From the NCBI RefSeq assembly GCF_018918285.1, contig NZ_JAHLQF010000003.1:1-64000 (forward strand): a DNA stretch of 64,000 bases, read 5' to 3'. The translations under genes and the position numbers were made by a program. The stretch's first letter is position 1, and each line of letters opens with the position of its first letter. The stretch is from Clostridium mobile. Its GTDB lineage: Bacteria > Bacillota > Clostridia > Clostridiales > Clostridiaceae. This document shows, piece by piece, positions 40,379 through 51,226 of this stretch. The notes under the pieces were generated by a model. The model made no database searches. It saw nothing but the letters and a program-made list of their open reading frames with translations, and was not told the origin of the DNA.

Positions 40379-40416
40379 ATTAAAATAATAAACTTAAAAT
40401 AAAGGAGGAACAAAAA

Positions 40417-41610
40417 ATGGCAAAATTAAAATTTGAAAGAAATAAACCACACGTAAATATAGGAACAATAGGACACGTAGACCACGGTAAGACAACATTA
40501 ACAGCAGCAATCACAACAGTATTAGCAAGCAAGGGATTCGCAGATGCATTCGACTATGACCAAATAGATAAGGCACCAGAAGAAAAAGAAAGAGGAATCA
40601 CAATCAGCACATCCCACGTAGAATACGAAACAGAAAACAGACACTATGCACACGTTGACTGCCCAGGACACGCAGACTATGTAAAGAACATGATCACAGG
40701 AGCAGCACAAATGGATGGAGCGATCTTAGTTGTAAGTGCAGCAGACGGTCCAATGCCACAAACAAGAGAACATATACTACTAGCATCAAGAGTTGGAGTT
40801 GAATATATAGTAGTATTCTTAAACAAAGCAGATATGGTAGACGATGCAGAATTAATCGAATTAGTTGAAATGGAAGTAAGAGAACTATTAAGTGAATATG
40901 GTTTCCCAGGAGATGACGCACCAGTTGTTGTAGGATCAGCATTAAAAGCATTAGAAAACCCAACAGATGATGCAGCAACAGAACCTATAATGAACTTAAT
41001 GACAGCAATAGACAGCTATATCCCAACACCAGAAAGAGCAACTGACAAACCATTCTTAATGCCAGTAGAAGACGTATTTACAATCACAGGAAGAGGAACA
41101 GTTGCAACTGGAAGAGTTGAAAGAGGAGTTCTAAAAGTAGGAGACGAAGTAGAAATCGTTGGATTAAGTGAAGAAAAGAAGAAGATAGTAGTAACAGGAA
41201 TAGAAATGTTCAGAAAGTTACTAGACCAAGCAATGGCTGGAGATAATATCGGAGCTCTATTAAGAGGAGTACAAAGAGATGACATCCAAAGAGGTCAAGT
41301 ATTAGCAGCAGCAAACACAGTAAAACCACACAAAAAATTCGTAGGTCAAGTATACGTATTAAAGAAAGAAGAAGGTGGAAGACACACTCCATTCTTTAAC
41401 GGATATAGACCACAGTTCTACTTCAGAACAACAGACGTAACTGGATCAATCAAATTACCAGAAGGAGTAGAAATGGTAATGCCAGGAGACCACATTGACA
41501 TGGACGTAGAATTAATCACTCAGATAGCAATGGATGAAGGATTAAGATTCGCGATCAGAGAAGGTGGAAGAACAGTAGGTTCAGGAGTTGTTACTACTAT
41601 AGTTGAATAA
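40417..41610 (+). CDS. tuf: Elongation factor Tu, copy 2
   Basis: A 397-residue protein, in its classical place at the end of the str operon. It differs from copy 1 (24510-25703) only at residue 196 (Thr instead of Ala, one G-to-A change at 41002). The identical block starts about 22 bases before the ATG and ends about 9 bases after the stop, the pattern left by gene conversion. A strong terminator follows. Confidence 0.98.
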   Translation: MAKLKFERNKPHVNIGTIGHVDHGKTTLTAAITTVLASKGFADAFDYDQIDKAPEEKERGITISTSHVEYETENRHYAHVDCPGHADYVKNMITGAAQMDGAILVVSAADGPMPQTREHILLASRVGVEYIVVFLNKADMVDDAELIELVEMEVRELLSEYGFPGDDAPVVVGSALKALENPTDDAATEPIMNLMTAIDSYIPTPERATDKPFLMPVEDVFTITGRGTVATGRVERGVLKVGDEVEIVGLSEEKKKIVVTGIEMFRKLLDQAMAGDNIGALLRGVQRDDIQRGQVLAAANTVKPHKKFVGQVYVLKKEEGGRHTPFFNGYRPQFYFRTTDVTGSIKLPEGVEMVMPGDHIDMDVELITQIAMDEGLRFAIREGGRTVGSGVVTTIVE

Positions 41611-41640
41611 TTTAATTATAGTTTTAACAGTGTTAATAAT

Positions 41641-41672
41641 AAAAAAGAAGAGTGAAATCACTCTTCTTTTTT
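41641..41672 (+). terminator. Terminator of the str operon
   Basis: A perfect 14-bp stem AAAAAAGAAGAGTG/CACTCTTCTTTTTT with an AAAT loop. Confidence 0.92.
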
Positions 41673-41751
41673 ATAAAATAACATATCATAATGTATTATA
41701 TTTATGAATTATAGTGAAATAAATCAACATAAAAGTAAAGAAAAAAAACAC

Positions 41752-41780
41752 TTGTCAAATTTAAAGAAATATTGTATACT
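41752..41780 (+). promoter_or_regulatory. Promoter of the S10 operon
   Basis: TTGTCA, 17-base spacer, TATACT. No gene lies between 41611 and 41994; this 384-base gap holds the str terminator, this promoter and the structured leader. Transcription would start near 41787, about 208 bases before rpsJ. Confidence 0.8.
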
Positions 41781-41795
41781 ATAGAAGTTGTAATG

Positions 41796-41960
41796 TAATA
41801 ACAGCGATGAGGCAAGAGGTTGCCGGGCTTCCGGGTAATTCTTAGCTGAGTTAGTGATGGTCTTGAACCAGGCGACGGTTATTCTGTGGGGTGTTATTAT
41901 GAGAAAGAATATGCAACACCCGGAACAGTTTACAGAATACATCCGCTGTTGTACGTATGA
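41796..41960 (+). promoter_or_regulatory. Structured leader of the S10 operon
   Basis: A GC-richer leader closed by a long-range stem AACAGCG (41800-41806)/CGCTGTT (41944-41950). Inside are a hairpin GGGTGTT (41889-41895)/AACACCC (41915-41921), flanked by CTGT/ACAG, and a CCGG-GCTT-CCGG hairpin near 41828. A second copy of ACAGAAT at 41932 could compete for the same ATTCTGT strand. By position it may sense a ribosomal protein (L4 does this in E. coli). Confidence 0.65.
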
Positions 41961-41994
41961 AGTAAAGCGTGCAAGAAAAAGGAGGGAAATTAAA

Positions 41995-42303
41995 ATGGCA
42001 AAACAAAAAATAAGAATAAGATTAAAAGCATTTGATCATACAATCCTTGATCAATCCGCTGAAAGAATCGTAGAAACTGCTAAAGCATCAGGAGCAAAGG
42101 TAGCGGGACCAGTTCCACTACCAACAGAAAAAGATGTTGTTACAGTATTAAGAGCTCCTCATAAATATAAAGATTCAAGAGAGCAGTTCGAAATTAGAAC
42201 ACATAAAAGACTAATTGATATAATTAGTCCATCACCAAAAACTGTTGATTCATTAATGAGATTAGATTTACCAGCAGGAGTGGACATTGAAATAAAATTA
42301 TAA
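41995..42303 (+). CDS. rpsJ: 30S ribosomal protein S10
   Basis: A 102-residue 30S head protein, also called NusE, which partners NusB in antitermination. It begins [15 protein letters not shown], with AAGGAGGG upstream of the ATG at 41995. The frame stays open 141 bases upstream through the leader, but this is not part of the protein. It is the first gene of the S10 operon. Confidence 0.97.
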   Translation: MAKQKIRIRLKAFDHTILDQSAERIVETAKASGAKVAGPVPLPTEKDVVTVLRAPHKYKDSREQFEIRTHKRLIDIISPSPKTVDSLMRLDLPAGVDIEIKL

Positions 42304-42385
42304 TTATAATGTAATAGATTGCCTATTACAGACTATTATGACCGCAATTCTGTGGTCCGCTAATTAGTTGAGGAGGTGTAATATA

Positions 42386-43015
42386 ATGAAAAAAGCAATA
42401 ATAGGTAAAAAACTTGGTATGACTCAAATATTCGATGAGAATAATAGAGTAGTTCCAGTGACAGTAGTAGAGGCAGGTCCATGTGTAGTGGTTCAGAAGA
42501 AAACAACTGAAAAAGATGGTTATGAAGCAATACAGGTTGGATTTGGAGAAATAAGAGAAAAATTAGTTAATAAACCATTAAAAGGACATTTCGCAAAAGC
42601 AGGTGTTCAATTCAAAAGAGTTCTTAAGGAATTTAAGCTTGAAAATTCAAATGAATACGAAGTAGGTCAGGAAATAAAAGCTGACGCTTTCCAAGCTGGA
42701 GAAAAAATTGACGTATCAGGAGTTTCAAAAGGTAAGGGATTCCAAGGTACAATAAAAAGATGGAATGCACACAGAGGACCAATGTCCCACGGTTCCAAGT
42801 TCCACAGAGCAGTTGGTTCAATGGGGGGATCTTCAGATCCATCAAGAACATTTAAGAACAAAAGAATGCCAGGACATATGGGAAATGTAAATACAACAGT
42901 ATTAAACTTAGAAGTTGTAAAAATCATTCCTGAAAAGAATTTAATTTTAATAAAAGGCGGAGTACCAGGACCAAACAAAGGATTCGTGGTAATCAGAAAT
43001 ACAGTAAAAGCTTAA
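42386..43015 (+). CDS. rplC: 50S ribosomal protein L3
   Basis: A 209-residue early-assembly protein near the peptidyl-transferase centre. It begins [16 protein letters not shown] and has the conserved loop [10 protein letters not shown] and [16 protein letters not shown] at 42386 follows GAGGAGGTG; the longer frame from 42368 overlaps this site. Confidence 0.97.
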   Translation: MKKAIIGKKLGMTQIFDENNRVVPVTVVEAGPCVVVQKKTTEKDGYEAIQVGFGEIREKLVNKPLKGHFAKAGVQFKRVLKEFKLENSNEYEVGQEIKADAFQAGEKIDVSGVSKGKGFQGTIKRWNAHRGPMSHGSKFHRAVGSMGGSSDPSRTFKNKRMPGHMGNVNTTVLNLEVVKIIPEKNLILIKGGVPGPNKGFVVIRNTVKA

Positions 43016-43040
43016 TTTGCTGAAGAAAGGAGGATACAGG

Positions 43041-43661
43041 ATGCCTACAGTAGGATTATTTAATAAAGAAGGAAAAAAAGTTGGAGATGTTCAACTTGCA
43101 GATAGCGTATTTGGTGTTGAAGTTAATCAATATGCTTTACATCAAGTAGTTGTGGCTCAATTAGCTAACAAGAGACAAGGAACACAATCAAGTAAAACAA
43201 GAGCTGAAGTTTCTGGTGGTGGAATCAAGCCATGGAGACAGAAAGGAACTGGTAGAGCAAGACAGGGTTCAACAAGATCACCTCAATGGATACATGGTGG
43301 TGTTGTATTTGCACCAAAGCCAAGAGAATACAGAGTTTCAGTTCCAAAATCAATGAGAAGAGTTGCTATGAAATCAGCTCTTACTTCAAAAGTTCAAGAA
43401 AATCAAATGATAGTATTAGAGAATCTTGAATTAGAAGCTCCAAAAACTAAAGAAATAGTTAAAATGTTAGGAGCACTTAATGCTAACAAGACATTAATTG
43501 TTACAGCAGAATCAAATGAAAATGTATATAAATCAGCAAGAAATATTGAAGGAGTAGAAGTACTTCCTGTTAATAACTTGAATGTTTATGACATATTAAA
43601 ATATGAAAATTTCATTATAACAAAGGATGCTGTATCAAAAATTGAGGAGGTGTATGCATAA
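43041..43661 (+). CDS. rplD: 50S ribosomal protein L4
   Basis: A 206-residue protein lining the exit tunnel; the extended loop [19 protein letters not shown] is intact and shows no macrolide-type deletion. ATG at 43041 follows AAAGGAGGA. The stop overlaps the rplW start by one base. L4 controls the S10 operon in E. coli; whether it does so here is open. Confidence 0.96.
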   Translation: MPTVGLFNKEGKKVGDVQLADSVFGVEVNQYALHQVVVAQLANKRQGTQSSKTRAEVSGGGIKPWRQKGTGRARQGSTRSPQWIHGGVVFAPKPREYRVSVPKSMRRVAMKSALTSKVQENQMIVLENLELEAPKTKEIVKMLGALNANKTLIVTAESNENVYKSARNIEGVEVLPVNNLNVYDILKYENFIITKDAVSKIEEVYA

Positions 43662-43954
43662 TGAAGCTAACTAGTTATGATATTATAAGAAGACCCGTTA
43701 TAACAGAAAAAAGTATGGCTTTCATGGGAGACAAAAAATACACCTTTATAGTTGATAAGCATGCAAATAAATGCCAAATAAAAAGAGCTATAGAAGAAGT
43801 ATTTGGTGTAGAGGTTGAAGAAGTTAAAACAGCTAACTATTTAGGAAAAGAAAAAAGAGTTGGTGTTCACATAGGAAGAAGACCAAATTATAAAAAGGCA
43901 GTTGTTAAATTAACTGAAAAGAGTAAAGGAATTGAATTCTTCGAAGGAATGTAA
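43661..43954 (+). CDS. rplW: 50S ribosomal protein L23
   Basis: A 97-residue protein at the tunnel exit, docking site for trigger factor and SRP. It contains [13 protein letters not shown] and the rRNA-binding [15 protein letters not shown]. It overlaps the rplD stop by one base (TAATG), implying coupled translation. Confidence 0.96.
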   Translation: MKLTSYDIIRRPVITEKSMAFMGDKKYTFIVDKHANKCQIKRAIEEVFGVEVEEVKTANYLGKEKRVGVHIGRRPNYKKAVVKLTEKSKGIEFFEGM

Positions 43955-44020
43955 TAATTGCTTTTGATTAAAGCGGGTTATTGGCTATAAGCCAGATAAG
44001 CTAAGTTGGGAGGTAAAAAA

Positions 44021-44851
44021 ATGGCTGTAAAAGGATTTAGACCTACCACTCCAGCTAGAAGACAGATGACAGTATGTACTTTCAATGAAATTACAACTGA
44101 TAGTCCAGAAAAATCACTTCTAGTTTCATTAAATAAGAGTGGTGGTAGAAATAATCACGGAAAAATTACAGTACGTCATAGAGGTGGCGGAGCTAAGAGA
44201 AAATATAGAATAATTGATTTTAAGAGAGATAAGGATGGTATTCCAGCAAAAGTATCTACAATCGAATATGATCCAAACAGAACAGCATTTATAGCTTTAG
44301 TTACATATGCTGATGGAGAAAAGAGATATATAATCGCTCCAGATGGATTAAAAGTTGGAGATACAATTGTATCAGGACCGGAATCAGATATTAAAGTTGG
44401 AAACTGCTTACCATTAAAGAATATGCCTGTTGGTACATTTGTACACAACGTTGAGCTATCAAGAGGAAAAGGAGCTCAGTTAGTAAGATCAGCAGGAAGT
44501 TCAGCTCAGTTAATGGCTAAGGAAGGAAATTATGCAACATTAAGACTTCCAAGCGGTGAAATGAGATATGTAAGAATTGAATGTAAAGCTACTATAGGAA
44601 CAGTTTCAAACTTAACACATGAAATAATGAATATAGGTAAAGCTGGAAGAAAAAGACATATGGGATTCAGACCTACAGTTAGAGGTTCTGTAATGAACCC
44701 AGTTGATCACCCACACGGTGGTGGAGAAGGTAGAACGCCAATAGGACGTCCAGGTCCACTTACTCCATGGGGTAAACCAGCTCTTGGATTGAAGACAAGA
44801 AAAACTAAAAAATACTCAGATAGATTAATTGTTAAGAGAAGAGGCAAATAA
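44021..44851 (+). CDS. rplB: 50S ribosomal protein L2
   Basis: A 276-residue protein needed for subunit joining and peptidyl transfer. The C-terminal [17 protein letters not shown] segment with the key His is intact. ATG at 44021 ([11 protein letters not shown]) follows GGGAGGT. Confidence 0.97.
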   Translation: MAVKGFRPTTPARRQMTVCTFNEITTDSPEKSLLVSLNKSGGRNNHGKITVRHRGGGAKRKYRIIDFKRDKDGIPAKVSTIEYDPNRTAFIALVTYADGEKRYIIAPDGLKVGDTIVSGPESDIKVGNCLPLKNMPVGTFVHNVELSRGKGAQLVRSAGSSAQLMAKEGNYATLRLPSGEMRYVRIECKATIGTVSNLTHEIMNIGKAGRKRHMGFRPTVRGSVMNPVDHPHGGGEGRTPIGRPGPLTPWGKPALGLKTRKTKKYSDRLIVKRRGK

Positions 44852-44881
44852 TTTGAAGAGAATATTAATATTCTCTTCAAA
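44852..44881 (+). promoter_or_regulatory. Palindromic hairpin between rplB and rpsS
   Basis: A near-perfect palindrome, TTTGAAGAGAATAT with its complement, directly after the rplB stop. It has no T run beyond AAAAG, so it is a likely RNA stability or processing hairpin in the operon rather than a terminator. Confidence 0.55.
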
Positions 44882-44916
44882 AGTTATTAATAAGGTTACG
44901 AAGGGAGGCCAATCAA

Positions 44917-45201
44917 GTGAGTAGATCCGTAAAGAAAGGACCTTTTGTTCATGAAGGACTTTTAAAGAAAATAAATGAAATGAATAAAAATGGTGAGAAA
45001 AAAGTTATAAAGACATGGTCAAGAAGTTCAACAATATTCCCACAAATGATAGGTCACACAATAGCAGTTCATGATGGAAGAAAACATGTTCCAGTATATG
45101 TTACTGAAGATATGGTTGGACATAAGTTTGGAGAGTTTGTTTTAACAAGAACATACAGAGGTCACGTAGATAAGACAGAAAAGTCATCTAAGGTAAGATA
45201 G
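44917..45201 (+). CDS. rpsS: 30S ribosomal protein S19
   Basis: A 94-residue head protein that contacts S13 and 16S rRNA. It begins [13 protein letters not shown] and has [21 protein letters not shown]. The start is GTG at 44917 after AAGGGAGG. Confidence 0.96.
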   Translation: MSRSVKKGPFVHEGLLKKINEMNKNGEKKVIKTWSRSSTIFPQMIGHTIAVHDGRKHVPVYVTEDMVGHKFGEFVLTRTYRGHVDKTEKSSKVR

Positions 45202-45223
45202 TACAGGAAGGAGGTAAAAATCA

Positions 45224-45559
45224 ATGCAGGCTAAAGCAATAGCTAAGTATGTGAGAATGTCCTCAACAAAGATAGGAATAGTTCTTGATTTAGTAAGAGG
45301 TAAAAATGTAAATGAGGCTTTTGCAATATTACAGTATACTCCAAAGGATGCTGCTGTAGTAGTAAATAAAGTTTTAAAATCAGCAGTAGCAAATGCTGAA
45401 AATAATTTAAATTTAGATATAAACAACTTATATGTTTCTGAAGCATATGTAGGCGAAGGTTCAATATTAAAGAGATATAGACCACACGCTCAAGGTAGAG
45501 CATTTAGAATAATGAAAAGAACTAGCCATATAACTCTAGTTGTTAAGGAAAGAGCTTAA
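45224..45559 (+). CDS. rplV: 50S ribosomal protein L22
   Basis: A 111-residue tunnel protein; the hairpin loop [21 protein letters not shown] is complete, with no macrolide-resistance change visible. The start is ATG at 45224 after AAGGAGGT. Confidence 0.96.
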   Translation: MQAKAIAKYVRMSSTKIGIVLDLVRGKNVNEAFAILQYTPKDAAVVVNKVLKSAVANAENNLNLDINNLYVSEAYVGEGSILKRYRPHAQGRAFRIMKRTSHITLVVKERA

Positions 45560-45580
45560 TAAAAGAAGGAGGGAAATAGA

Positions 45581-46246
45581 TTGGGACAAAAAGTACATCC
45601 ACACGGGTTAAGAGTTGGAGTTATTAAAGATTGGGATGCTAAATGGTATGCTGATAAGAGAAATTTTGCTGACTATTTAGTTGAAGATAATTTAATAAGA
45701 GAATACATTAAGAATAAGTCTTACTCAGCTGGAATTTCAAAAATTGAAATCGAAAGAGCAGCTAAAAGAGTAAAGTTAAATATATATACTGCTAAACCAG
45801 GAATGGTAATTGGTAAAGGCGGATCAGGAATTGAAGTATTAAAATCAGGAGTTAAAAAGTTAATTAAAGAAGATAAAAATATATTAATTAACATTATAGA
45901 AGTTAAATCAGCAGAAACTGATGCACAGTTAATGGCTGAAAGCATAGCTCAACAGTTAGAAAAGAGAATTTCTTTTAGAAGAGCTATGAAACAAACAATT
46001 CAAAGAGCAATGAAAGCTGGAGTTAAAGGAGTTAAAACTGCTTGTTCAGGAAGACTTGGTGGAGCAGATATTGCTAGAACAGAACAGTATCACGAAGGAA
46101 CAATTCCTCTACAGACATTAAGAGCTGATATAGATTATGGATTTGCAGAAGCAGATACCACATACGGAAAAATAGGTGTAAAAGTATGGGTATATAGAGG
46201 TGAAGTTCTTCCAGCTAAGAAAGAAATAAAGGAAGTTAATGCATAA
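45581..46246 (+). CDS. rpsC: 30S ribosomal protein S3
   Basis: A 221-residue mRNA-entry protein with a KH domain ([12 protein letters not shown]) and a C-terminal S3 domain ([12 protein letters not shown]). The start is TTG at 45581 ([13 protein letters not shown]) after AAGGAGGG. Confidence 0.96.
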   Translation: MGQKVHPHGLRVGVIKDWDAKWYADKRNFADYLVEDNLIREYIKNKSYSAGISKIEIERAAKRVKLNIYTAKPGMVIGKGGSGIEVLKSGVKKLIKEDKNILINIIEVKSAETDAQLMAESIAQQLEKRISFRRAMKQTIQRAMKAGVKGVKTACSGRLGGADIARTEQYHEGTIPLQTLRADIDYGFAEADTTYGKIGVKVWVYRGEVLPAKKEIKEVNA

Positions 46247-46263
46247 GGAAGGAGGAATATGAC

Positions 46264-46707
46264 ATGTTAATGCCTAAAAGAGTTAAACATCGTAAGGTAC
46301 AGCGTGGCAGAATGAAAGGTAAAGCTACAAGAGGTAACTTTATTGCTTATGGAGATTTCGCATTACAAGCTACAGAATGTGGATGGATTACAAGCAATCA
46401 AATAGAGTCTGCCAGAATAGCTATCAATAGATACATTAAAAGAGGTGGAAAGCTTTGGATAAAGATTTTCCCAGATAAGCCTGTAACTGAAAAACCAGCT
46501 GAAACACGTATGGGTTCCGGTAAAGGATCACCAGAATACTGGGTAGCTGTAGTTAAGCCAGGCAGAATTTTATTCGAATTAACAGGTGTTGATGAAAAGG
46601 TTGCTAGAGAGGCAATGAGACTTGCTGCACATAAGCTTCCAGTTAGCACTAAGTTTGTTATGAGATCAGATTTTGAAGAAATGGGTGGTGAAATCAATGA
46701 AGGCTAA
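46264..46707 (+). CDS. rplP: 50S ribosomal protein L16
   Basis: A 147-residue protein that shapes the A-site tRNA pocket. The start [11 protein letters not shown] at 46264 has AGGAGG 8 bases upstream; ATG at 46270 would be 14 bases away. Its last 11 bases overlap rpmC. Confidence 0.96.
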   Translation: MLMPKRVKHRKVQRGRMKGKATRGNFIAYGDFALQATECGWITSNQIESARIAINRYIKRGGKLWIKIFPDKPVTEKPAETRMGSGKGSPEYWVAVVKPGRILFELTGVDEKVAREAMRLAAHKLPVSTKFVMRSDFEEMGGEINEG

Positions 46708-46909
46708 AGAATTAAAAGATTTAAGAAGCAACAGTCCTCAAGACCTACAAGTTAAGCTTAATGATCTTAAGGGCGAATTATTTAACCTTAGATTTCAGTT
46801 GGCTACTGGTCAATTAGAAAACCCAATGAGAATAAGGGAAGTAAAAAAATCTATAGCCCAGATTAAGACCATCCTTAGAGAAGAAGAACTAAGGAACTTT
46901 GAGCAGTAA
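46697..46909 (+). CDS. rpmC: 50S ribosomal protein L29
   Basis: A 70-residue tunnel-exit protein beginning [12 protein letters not shown]. It overlaps the end of rplP by 11 bases, and the ribosome site GGGTGGTG lies inside rplP, implying coupled translation. A longer frame from 46673 is not the family start. Confidence 0.95.
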   Translation: MKAKELKDLRSNSPQDLQVKLNDLKGELFNLRFQLATGQLENPMRIREVKKSIAQIKTILREEELRNFEQ

Positions 46910-46930
46910 TTGTGAAAGGAGGCTTGTCCT

Positions 46931-47185
46931 GTGGAAAGAGCAAATAGAAAGACAAGAGTTGGTAGAGTTGTTTCAGATAAAATGGATAAAACTGTTGTTG
47001 TAGCAGTTGAAACGAAAGTGCGTCATCCATTATATGGTAAAACTATAAATAAGACTACTAAATTCAAAGCTCATGATGAAAATAATGAAGCTAAATTTAA
47101 TGATAAAGTTTTAATTATGGAAACAAGACCATTATCTAAGGATAAGAGATGGAGAATAGTAGAAATAATTGAAAAAGCTAAATAG
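46931..47185 (+). CDS. rpsQ: 30S ribosomal protein S17
   Basis: An 84-residue OB-fold 16S rRNA-binding protein with [13 protein letters not shown] and [12 protein letters not shown]. The start is GTG at 46931 after AAAGGAGG. Confidence 0.96.
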   Translation: MERANRKTRVGRVVSDKMDKTVVVAVETKVRHPLYGKTINKTTKFKAHDENNEAKFNDKVLIMETRPLSKDKRWRIVEIIEKAK

Positions 47186-47212
47186 TGTAAAAAGCTGAAA
47201 GGAGGTATTTGA

Positions 47213-47581
47213 ATGATTCAGCAGCAGTCTTTATTAAGAGTTGCAGATAACTCTGGTGCTAAGGAAATAATGTGTATAAGAGTACTAGGTGGTTCAAATA
47301 GAAGATATGGCAACATCGGAGATATAATCGTTGCTAGCGTCAAAAGTGCAACACCAGGCGGGGTTGTTAAAAAAGGTGAGGTCGTAAAAGCAGTTATCGT
47401 AAGATCAAGAAAAGGTGCTAGAAGAGTAGATGGTTCCTATATAAAATTTGATGAAAATGCAGCTGTTATTATAAAAGATGACAAACAGCCAAAAGGAACA
47501 CGTATCTTCGGACCTGTTGCTAGGGAGCTAAGAGATAAAGAATTTACTAAAATACTATCATTAGCACCTGAAGTTCTATAG
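47213..47581 (+). CDS. rplN: 50S ribosomal protein L14
   Basis: A 122-residue intersubunit-bridge protein, also the target of the silencing factor RsfS. It begins [18 protein letters not shown], and the C-terminal [22 protein letters not shown] is typical. AAAGGAGGT precedes the ATG. Confidence 0.97.
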   Translation: MIQQQSLLRVADNSGAKEIMCIRVLGGSNRRYGNIGDIIVASVKSATPGGVVKKGEVVKAVIVRSRKGARRVDGSYIKFDENAAVIIKDDKQPKGTRIFGPVARELRDKEFTKILSLAPEVL

Positions 47582-47599
47582 GATAGGGAGGTGGCTTAA

Positions 47600-47920
47600 A
47601 TGACAAATAAAGTACATGTAAGAAAAAAAGACACAGTTATGGTTATATCCGGTAAGGATAAGGGAAAAATAGGTGAAGTTTTAAGCGTATTCCCTAAGAA
47701 TGGTAAAGTGTTAGTAAAAGATGTTAACGTGGTTACAAAACACCAGAAGCCAAATAGAGAAAATATGCAAGGTGGGATTATTCACAAGGAAGCACCTATA
47801 TTTAGTTCAAAAGTTATGTTATACTGCACAAAATGTAAATCAGTAACTAGAATAAGTCATAAGTTATTAGATGATGGCACAAAAGTAAGAGTTTGTAAAA
47901 AGTGCGGAGAAACATTCTAA
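47600..47920 (+). CDS. rplX: 50S ribosomal protein L24
   Basis: A 106-residue assembly initiator with an N-terminal KOW motif ([17 protein letters not shown]). The C-terminal segment carries CTKC and CKKC, a possible zinc pair seen in many Firmicute L24 proteins. Confidence 0.96.
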   Translation: MTNKVHVRKKDTVMVISGKDKGKIGEVLSVFPKNGKVLVKDVNVVTKHQKPNRENMQGGIIHKEAPIFSSKVMLYCTKCKSVTRISHKLLDDGTKVRVCKKCGETF

Positions 47921-47941
47921 TCTTGAAAGGAGGTTCACTTA

Positions 47942-48484
47942 ATGATTCCAAGATTACAGGAAAAGTATGAAAAAGAAGTTGTTCCAGCTTTAATGGAAAA
48001 GTTCGGATATAAAAATATAATGGAAGTTCCAAAGCTTGAAAAAATAGTTATCAACATGGGTGTTGGAGAAGCTAAGGAAAATCCAAAAACACTAGAAGCA
48101 GCAGTAAGTGATTTATCAATAATTACAGGTCAAAAGCCTATATTAACAAGAGCAAAGAAATCAATAGCTAACTTTAAATTAAGAGAAAATATGGCTATTG
48201 GATGTAAAGTTACATTAAGAAAAGTAAAAATGTATGAGTTCGCAGATAGATTAATGAATGTTGCATTGCCAAGAGTTAGAGACTTTAGAGGAATTTCTGA
48301 CAAGTCTTTTGATGGTAGAGGAAACTACTCATTAGGAATTAAAGAGCAACTTATATTCCCTGAAATTGAATACGATAAGATAGATAAGTTAAGAGGTATG
48401 GATATAGTATTTGTTACAACTGCAAAGACTGACGAGGAAGCTAGAGAGCTATTAAGATTCCTTGGAATGCCATTTGCACAATAA
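47942..48484 (+). CDS. rplE: 50S ribosomal protein L5
   Basis: A 180-residue central-protuberance protein that binds 5S rRNA and P-site tRNA. Seen: [32 protein letters not shown] and the [20 protein letters not shown] loop. Confidence 0.97.
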   Translation: MIPRLQEKYEKEVVPALMEKFGYKNIMEVPKLEKIVINMGVGEAKENPKTLEAAVSDLSIITGQKPILTRAKKSIANFKLRENMAIGCKVTLRKVKMYEFADRLMNVALPRVRDFRGISDKSFDGRGNYSLGIKEQLIFPEIEYDKIDKLRGMDIVFVTTAKTDEEARELLRFLGMPFAQ

Positions 48485-48499
48485 TAAGGAGGGAAGATT

Positions 48500-48685
48500 G
48501 TGGCACGTAAGGCTTTAATTGAAAAGTGGAAAAAAGAACCTAAATATAAAACTAGAGCTTATACTAGATGTAGAATATGTGGAAGACCACATTCTGTATT
48601 AAAGAAATTTGGTGTATGCCGTATTTGTTTTAGAGAACTTGCATACAAAGGTCAGATACCTGGTTGTAAGAAAGCAAGTTGGTAA
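48500..48685 (+). CDS. rpsZ: 30S ribosomal protein S14, zinc type
   Basis: A 61-residue S14 of the short zinc-binding form, with CRIC (24-27 region) and CRIC near residue 40 as ligands. The start is GTG at 48500. This is the standard spc-operon form in Firmicutes. Confidence 0.95.
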   Translation: MARKALIEKWKKEPKYKTRAYTRCRICGRPHSVLKKFGVCRICFRELAYKGQIPGCKKASW

Positions 48686-48712
48686 TTGTTATACGAAAGG
48701 AGGCACATTAAT

Positions 48713-49111
48713 ATGGGAATGACTGACCCAATCGCAGATCTACTAACACGTATCAGAAATGCTAATGTTGTTAGACACGAAGTGGTTGAGATACCTTCTT
48801 CAAATATAAAGAAGGCTATTGCTAATATAATGTTAAATGAAGGATATATAAAAGAAGTTGAGGAATATAATGACGGATCAGTTCCAATGCTTAAAATAAC
48901 TATGAAATATGGTTATAACAAAGAAAGAGTTATCACTGGTTTAAAGAGAATATCAAAGCCAGGTTTAAGAGTATATTGTAGAAAAGAAGAAGTTCCTAAG
49001 GTTTTAAACGGATTAGGAGTTGCTGTTATATCAACATCTAAAGGAATAATAACAGATAAAGAAGCGACAAAGTTAGCAGTTGGTGGAGAAGTACTTTGCT
49101 ACATCTGGTAA
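48713..49111 (+). CDS. rpsH: 30S ribosomal protein S8
   Basis: A 132-residue 16S rRNA-binding protein ([18 protein letters not shown]). The ATG at 48713 has AAGGAGG 9 bases upstream. The C-terminal [12 protein letters not shown] is the rRNA-binding signature. S8 controls the spc operon in E. coli; no obvious S8-like site was found here. Confidence 0.96.
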   Translation: MGMTDPIADLLTRIRNANVVRHEVVEIPSSNIKKAIANIMLNEGYIKEVEEYNDGSVPMLKITMKYGYNKERVITGLKRISKPGLRVYCRKEEVPKVLNGLGVAVISTSKGIITDKEATKLAVGGEVLCYIW

Positions 49112-49133
49112 TTAATGAACAGGAGGTGTAATT

Positions 49134-49676
49134 ATGTCAAGAATAGGAAGACTTCCAATAGCTATATCAAATGGTGTAACTGTGACTGTGACTCCGGAAA
49201 ATGTTGTTACAGTTAAAGGACCAAAAGGTCAGCTTACAAAAGCTATGCATCCAGCTATAAATATAGCTGTTGAGGACAATTCTATAATTGTAACTAGAAG
49301 TAATGATGAAAAGCAAAACAGAGCTCTTCATGGATTAACAAGATCTTTAATAAATAACATGGTTGTAGGAGTAACTGAAGGATACAAGAAAACTTTAGAA
49401 TTAGTTGGAGTTGGTTACAGAGCTCAGTTACAAGGAAAGAAATTAGTATTAAATCTTGGATTCTCACATCCAGTTGAAATAAATGCAGTTGAAGGAGTAG
49501 ATTTCCAATTAGAAGGAGCTAATAAGATAATAGTTTCCGGTATCGATAAAGAATTAGTTGGAGACGTTGCTGCAGATATAAGAACGTGGAGAAAACCAGA
49601 GCCTTACAAGGGAAAAGGTATCAAGTATGATAACGAAGTTGTAAGACGTAAGGAAGGTAAAACTGGTAAGAAGTAA
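49134..49676 (+). CDS. rplF: 50S ribosomal protein L6
   Basis: A 180-residue protein with two similar domains, near the sarcin-ricin loop. It begins [14 protein letters not shown] and ends with the [11 protein letters not shown] motif. AGGAGGTG precedes ATG. Confidence 0.97.
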   Translation: MSRIGRLPIAISNGVTVTVTPENVVTVKGPKGQLTKAMHPAINIAVEDNSIIVTRSNDEKQNRALHGLTRSLINNMVVGVTEGYKKTLELVGVGYRAQLQGKKLVLNLGFSHPVEINAVEGVDFQLEGANKIIVSGIDKELVGDVAADIRTWRKPEPYKGKGIKYDNEVVRRKEGKTGKK

Positions 49677-49698
49677 AATAAGAAAGGAGTGAGTCTCT

Positions 49699-50058
49699 AT
49701 GTTTAATAAAGAAAATAGAAACGAATCTAGAGTTAGACGTCATTTAAGAGTTCGTAAGAAAGTATCCGGAACTCAAGAAATGCCAAGACTTTCAGTATAT
49801 AGAAGTGAAAAAAATATTTACGCTCAAATAATAGATGACACTAAAGGAATAACTTTAGTTGCAGCTTCTAGCTTAGATAAAGAATTCGATGGTGCAGGAA
49901 GCAACAAAGAAGGAGCTAAGTTAGTTGGAGAAACTATTGCTAAAAAGGCAATGGAAAAGGGAATTAACAAAGTTGTTTTTGATAGAGGCGGATATATTTA
50001 TCACGGAAGAGTAAAGGAACTTGCTGAAGGTGCAAGAGAAGCTGGCTTGCAGTTCTAA
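49699..50058 (+). CDS. rplR: 50S ribosomal protein L18
   Basis: A 119-residue 5S rRNA-binding protein: arginine-rich N-terminus ([15 protein letters not shown]) and C-terminal [24 protein letters not shown]. Confidence 0.96.
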   Translation: MFNKENRNESRVRRHLRVRKKVSGTQEMPRLSVYRSEKNIYAQIIDDTKGITLVAASSLDKEFDGAGSNKEGAKLVGETIAKKAMEKGINKVVFDRGGYIYHGRVKELAEGAREAGLQF

Positions 50059-50076
50059 AAAGAGGGAGGGAAATAA

Positions 50077-50574
50077 ATGAGAATAGATCCTGGCACTTTA
50101 GAGTTAAAGGAAAAGGTAGTTTATATAAATAGAGTTGCTAAGGTTGTTAAAGGTGGTAGAAACTTCAGATTCAGCGCACTTGTTGTTGTTGGCGATGAAA
50201 ATGGCCACGTAGGAGTTGGAATTGGTAAGTCTATAGAAATACCAGAAGCAATCAGAAAAGGAATAGAAGATGCAAGAAAGAACTTAGTTGAAGTTCCAAT
50301 CGTTGGTACAACAGTACCACACCAAATTCAAGGTGAATTTGGAACAGGTAAAGTTCTTATAATGCCTGCAGATGAAGGTACAGGAGTTATAGCTGGAGGT
50401 CCAGTTAGAGCGGTTCTTGAATTAGCAGGATTAAAAGACGTAAGAGCTAAATCATTAGGTTCTAACAATGCAAGAAACATGGTGAATGCTACAATTAACG
50501 GTTTATCAAGATTAAGAACAGTTGAGCAAATAGCTAAACTTAGAGGAAAAACCGTTGAAGAGATTTTAGGTTAG
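50077..50574 (+). CDS. rpsE: 30S ribosomal protein S5
   Basis: A 165-residue decoding-fidelity protein. The N-terminal S5 domain has [22 protein letters not shown]; the loop tied to spectinomycin response looks normal. GAGGGAGG precedes the ATG. Confidence 0.96.
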   Translation: MRIDPGTLELKEKVVYINRVAKVVKGGRNFRFSALVVVGDENGHVGVGIGKSIEIPEAIRKGIEDARKNLVEVPIVGTTVPHQIQGEFGTGKVLIMPADEGTGVIAGGPVRAVLELAGLKDVRAKSLGSNNARNMVNATINGLSRLRTVEQIAKLRGKTVEEILG

Positions 50575-50585
50575 GAGGGATTGCC

Positions 50586-50768
50586 TTGGCTAAACTTAAA
50601 ATAACTTTAAAAAAGAGTTTAATAGGTAGAAAAAAAGACCAAATTGCTACAGTTAACGCTCTTGGATTAAAGAAGATAGGTAAGTTTGTTGAACATAATG
50701 ATACTCCTCAAATCAGAGGTATGATTAATAAAGTATGTTATCTTTTAGAAGTAGAAGAATTACAGTAA
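50586..50768 (+). CDS. rpmD: 50S ribosomal protein L30
   Basis: A 60-residue protein starting with TTG at 50586 after [27 protein letters not shown] is the family signature. Confidence 0.95.
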   Translation: MAKLKITLKKSLIGRKKDQIATVNALGLKKIGKFVEHNDTPQIRGMINKVCYLLEVEELQ

Positions 50769-50784
50769 AAGAGGAGGTGCGAGT

Positions 50785-51225
50785 ATGAAACTTCATGAAT
50801 TAAAACCAGCAGAAGGAGCTAGAAAGTCTCCTAAAAGACTAGGTAGAGGAACAGGTTCAGGACTAGGTAAGACTTCAGGTAAAGGTGAAAAAGGTCAAAA
50901 CGCTAGATCTGGCGGTGGAGTAAGACCAGGCTTTGAAGGCGGACAAATGCCATTATATAGAAGAGTTCCTAAAAGAGGATTCACTAATATATTTGCAAAA
51001 AGATATGAAGCTATAAATGTAAATAGATTAAATATATTTGAAAACGGAACAGTTGTAACTCCAGAATTATTAATAGAAAAAGGCGTAATAAGCAAAATTT
51101 ATGATGGAGTTAAGATATTAGGAAACGGCGAACTAGAAAAAAACTTAACAGTTAAAGCTACAAAGTTTTCTAAAGCAGCAGCTGAAAAGATAGAAGCAGC
51201 TGGAGGAAAAGTTGAGGTGATATAG
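50785..51225 (+). CDS. rplO: 50S ribosomal protein L15
   Basis: A 146-residue protein with a glycine-rich, basic N-terminal extension ([20 protein letters not shown]) and a globular C-terminal domain. One base separates it from the secY start. Confidence 0.96.
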   Translation: MKLHELKPAEGARKSPKRLGRGTGSGLGKTSGKGEKGQNARSGGGVRPGFEGGQMPLYRRVPKRGFTNIFAKRYEAINVNRLNIFENGTVVTPELLIEKGVISKIYDGVKILGNGELEKNLTVKATKFSKAAAEKIEAAGGKVEVI

Positions 51226-51226
51226 G

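Noticed and set aside
40417-41610. Second tuf as an assembly duplication
   Set aside because: The flanking sequences differ fully (fusA and the str terminator versus tRNA-Thr and rpmG), and both places are classical tuf sites; two tuf genes are common.
41854-41994. In-frame upstream extension of rpsJ through the leader
   Set aside because: S10 is normally 102 residues from the ATG at 41995, which has a strong ribosome site. The open frame covers the structured leader and is probably chance.
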